Part shown: positions 7,185 to 8,675 of the stretch, piece by piece
Position numbering within the stretch: position 1 is the first letter of the stretch
Layout: each line of letters opens with the position of its first letter
NCBI GenBank assembly: GCA_021160955.1
Contig: JAGHBM010000078.1
Coordinates: 1 to 8,675 of the forward strand
Source of the DNA: Candidatus Aenigmatarchaeota archaeon
GTDB lineage: Archaea > Aenigmatarchaeota > Aenigmatarchaeia > PWEA01 > JAGHBM01
Reading direction: 5' to 3'
DNA length: 8,675 nucleotides
Notes under the pieces: model-generated
Seen by the model: only the letters and a program-made list of their open reading frames with translations
Told to the model about the DNA's origin: nothing
The model's database searches: none
Position numbers and translations under genes: made by a program

Positions 7185-7213
7185 TTGTCTCAAGAGCATT
7201 GAAATGAGAACAA
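7185..7213 (+). other. Imperfect intergenic stem-loop
   Basis: TTGTCTCA (7185-7192) can pair with TGAGAACAA (7205-7213), with one bulged A and a 12-nt loop. It lies in the 144-bp gap between surface protein B and the small membrane protein, upstream of the latter's TATA box. It could be part of the 3' untranslated region of protein B or a regulatory site. No tRNA, rRNA or recognisable riboswitch fold is visible in this gap. Confidence 0.2.
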
Positions 7214-7250
7214 GCCTCAAATAACACCATTTACTTAATATGAAGATAAA

Positions 7251-7261
7251 CTTTTTATATA
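7251..7261 (+). promoter_or_regulatory. TATA promoter of the 65-aa membrane protein
   Basis: CTTTTTATATA contains the archaeal consensus TTTATATA (7254-7261), preceded by GATAAA as a possible BRE. The predicted start is near 7285, giving a leader of about 5 nt before the ATG at 7290. The gene therefore has its own promoter and does not depend on read-through from protein B. Confidence 0.65.
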
Positions 7262-7289
7262 GCGGATCAAAATATTTTTTAGTGATGTT

Positions 7290-7487
7290 ATGTATCTCTT
7301 CGGATTGAATATCCCAATATTGGAATTATTGGTGATTTTCTCCGTTGTGGTTGTAGTTTACCTGATAATATTGGAAGTAGAATTCAGACAGCTGAGAAAA
7401 ATCATAAAAAAGTTCGACGACGAAGAATTCATCCTGAGCAAGGAAATAAGAGAATTAAGAAAGCAAATGGAAGAATTCAAAAAATAA
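7290..7487 (+). CDS. Small single-pass membrane protein with cytoplasmic coiled coil (65 aa)
   Basis: A 65-aa protein with one hydrophobic helix at residues ~8-28 (containing LLVIFSVVVVVYLIIL), then a charged coiled-coil segment (~29-65) ending in a basic tail (QMEEFKK). The positive-inside rule puts the N-terminus outside and the coiled coil in the cytoplasm. This is the same orientation and design as the last ~45 residues of surface protein A, which also runs from a membrane helix into a Glu/Arg/Lys-rich tail. A strong TATA box ends 28 nt upstream. GTG (7282) and ATG (7285) just upstream are in another frame and do not compete. It is sandwiched between two exported-protein genes, so a role as a small membrane partner or assembly factor for the surface proteins is plausible but inferred. 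The family is not recognised. Confidence 0.75.
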   Translation: MYLFGLNIPILELLVIFSVVVVVYLIILEVEFRQLRKIIKKFDDEEFILSKEIRELRKQMEEFKK

Positions 7488-7498
7488 ATTTTTATTAA
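7486..7498 (+). promoter_or_regulatory. TATA-like element of the propeller gene, overlapping the preceding stop
   Basis: AAATTTTTATTAA includes a degenerate TATA box (TTTATTAA, 7491-7498) whose spacing predicts transcription start within a few bases of the ATG at 7518, again a leaderless layout. It overlaps the end of the 65-aa gene, whose 3' T-tract may double as that gene's termination signal. The box is weaker than the others, so co-transcription from 7285 also remains possible. Confidence 0.4.
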
Positions 7499-7517
7499 AC
7501 TGATTCTAAATTAAATT

Positions 7518-8675
7518 ATGCATTTTAATCGTTTTTTAGCCCTGTTGATTGTAGCAATTTCTCTAATAGCAGTTGTCAGGGCTTCAACTCAACTAACTAC
7601 CACTTTAAACATTCAATCACCGACATTCATCTACGAGGAAACTCAACTGAACGATGGAAGCACCTTTGCTAACTATTTTGAGTTTGACTACCCGAATCAG
7701 ACGGGTGGAAACGAGATATATTATGTAAAACTCCCCAAGAACAGCACCATCTTAAATGCCATTCTCAACGTAACTGGAAAAATAACAACCGTTTACAAAA
7801 CGGACATCACTGCAGGGACCAACAGTGGTGGACTTCTTCAGATAGACGTGAGCAACATAACTTCACGCCCAGGGAATGAAATATCGATAGGAACCCAGAC
7901 ACCTACACCAAATGTTTTTGTGGTTTCCGGATCCGATGGAGAAAAACTATGGGACTATTCCACAGGATATATAAGTGTTACCGGTTGTTATGTCGATGAT
8001 CTCACAGACTATCCTGGAAATGAGATTGCATTCGTTTATGGTGTGGGTGCTGGAAAAGTTGGTACTGTTGAGGTGCTGAACTGCAACGATACTGCAGGTA
8101 CAATGGCATGGAAATTTTCTGCCGATGATGAAGAAGGAAGAAGCATTGCAGTTGGTAATGTGGACAATAAAGGAAAAAGCGAGGTAGTTTATGCAACCCT
8201 TCAAAGAATTTACCTCTTGAACGGAAGCACGGGGGAAGAGATCAGAAACATCTCCGCTCCGGACTCTGAAACTCCCAACATAGTCTACGTCGGAAACGTG
8301 TCTTGTTATTCCGGTAATCAAATACTCGTGGGAACTACTAAGAGACTCCACATCTACGATGAGAATTTCAACGAATTATGGAACAGCACTGACCTGGGAA
8401 CAATCAACAGTATAGATATGGGAGACATTCTTGATGATCCAGGTGACGAAATAGCAATTGGAACACCTTGGGGAACTAATCAAGGTAAGTTATATCTCTT
8501 CAATACTTCGGGTCCTGAACCAAAGTTGGTATGGAATGTTACCATGGACAGTCCACCTAAAGATGTGAGAATCGGTGATGCAGTGGGAGAATCACCTGGG
8601 AATGAGATCGTGATAGGTGATCAAAACAGCAATGTTTATACCTTTGATAGAAATGGAACGCTCATATGGAAGTAC
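7518..8675 (+). CDS. Secreted FG-GAP-like beta-propeller repeat protein (N-terminal 386 aa, runs off the window)
   Basis: The frame is open from the ATG at 7518 to the last base, giving 386 residues with no stop, so the C-terminus is missing. A signal peptide covers ~1-22 (MHFNRF, hydrophobic core, VVRA). Residues ~24-115 form a beta-rich N-terminal region. From ~116 there are at least six repeats of about 45-50 residues. Each has an [IV]-x-[VM]-GD-x(n)-PG[ND]EI[AV]IG core, then a strand such as [VL]Y[TL]F and a [NS]G...W turn; the clearest PG[ND]EI copies are at ~166-170, 308-312 and 360-364. This is the pattern of FG-GAP/VCBS-type beta-propellers, which bind ligands or partner proteins outside the cell. 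There are about a dozen N-X-S/T sequons and three cysteines (157, 189, 263). The start is 30 bp after the membrane-protein stop. A PQQ-type propeller is the main alternative. Whether it is membrane-anchored cannot be seen. Confidence 0.82.
   Translation, partial: MHFNRFLALLIVAISLIAVVRASTQLTTTLNIQSPTFIYEETQLNDGSTFANYFEFDYPNQTGGNEIYYVKLPKNSTILNAILNVTGKITTVYKTDITAGTNSGGLLQIDVSNITSRPGNEISIGTQTPTPNVFVVSGSDGEKLWDYSTGYISVTGCYVDDLTDYPGNEIAFVYGVGAGKVGTVEVLNCNDTAGTMAWKFSADDEEGRSIAVGNVDNKGKSEVVYATLQRIYLLNGSTGEEIRNISAPDSETPNIVYVGNVSCYSGNQILVGTTKRLHIYDENFNELWNSTDLGTINSIDMGDILDDPGDEIAIGTPWGTNQGKLYLFNTSGPEPKLVWNVTMDSPPKDVRIGDAVGESPGNEIVIGDQNSNVYTFDRNGTLIWKY

Noticed and set aside
7947..8351. 134-aa minus-strand open frame near the right end
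   Set aside because: It is antisense to the propeller gene, whose repeat pattern, signal peptide and uninterrupted frame show which strand is coding.
1..8675. CRISPR array, insertion sequence, tRNA or rRNA
   Set aside because: No regularly spaced direct repeats, transposase frames, terminal inverted repeats, tRNA cloverleaf or rRNA motifs were seen on either strand.

Overview
The window looks archaeal. It is AT-rich, favours AGA/AGG for arginine and ATA for isoleucine, and has TATA boxes preceded by purine-rich BRE-like bases at a fixed distance from several start codons. That spacing implies leaderless or nearly leaderless transcripts. The one minus-strand gene instead has a GGGGGTG Shine-Dalgarno-like site. 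I cannot place the lineage more precisely from sequence alone.

Layout. Positions 2-127 (+) hold the Lys-rich C-terminal end of a gene entering from the left. It converges on a 138-aa soluble coiled-coil protein (148-564, -); a perfect 7-bp hairpin fills the gap between their stop codons. A 92-bp divergent promoter region follows. To its right lie four plus-strand genes for exported or membrane proteins: surface protein A (681-3707, 1008 aa), surface protein B (3774-7145, 1123 aa), a 65-aa single-pass membrane coiled-coil protein (7290-7487), and a secreted protein with FG-GAP-like beta-propeller repeats (7518 to the window end, incomplete).

Proteins A and B are clear paralogues: signal peptide, N-terminal beta-rich region, a shared DxDxD calcium-loop-like motif, a shared GP[VI]RQGID...VRGFI[KR]NMA block, a C-terminal DUF11/CARDB-like module with a TPP[VI]IE signature, then one C-terminal membrane helix. 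Both carry many N-glycosylation sequons. The 65-aa protein reproduces on its own the membrane-helix-plus-basic-coiled-coil design of A's C-terminus. Together these genes look like a cell-envelope cluster: two anchored, glycosylated surface proteins, a small membrane partner and a secreted propeller. Each plus-strand gene appears to have its own promoter, so this is a cluster of separately started genes and not necessarily one operon. The function of the set is not recognised, and a complex between the products is inference.
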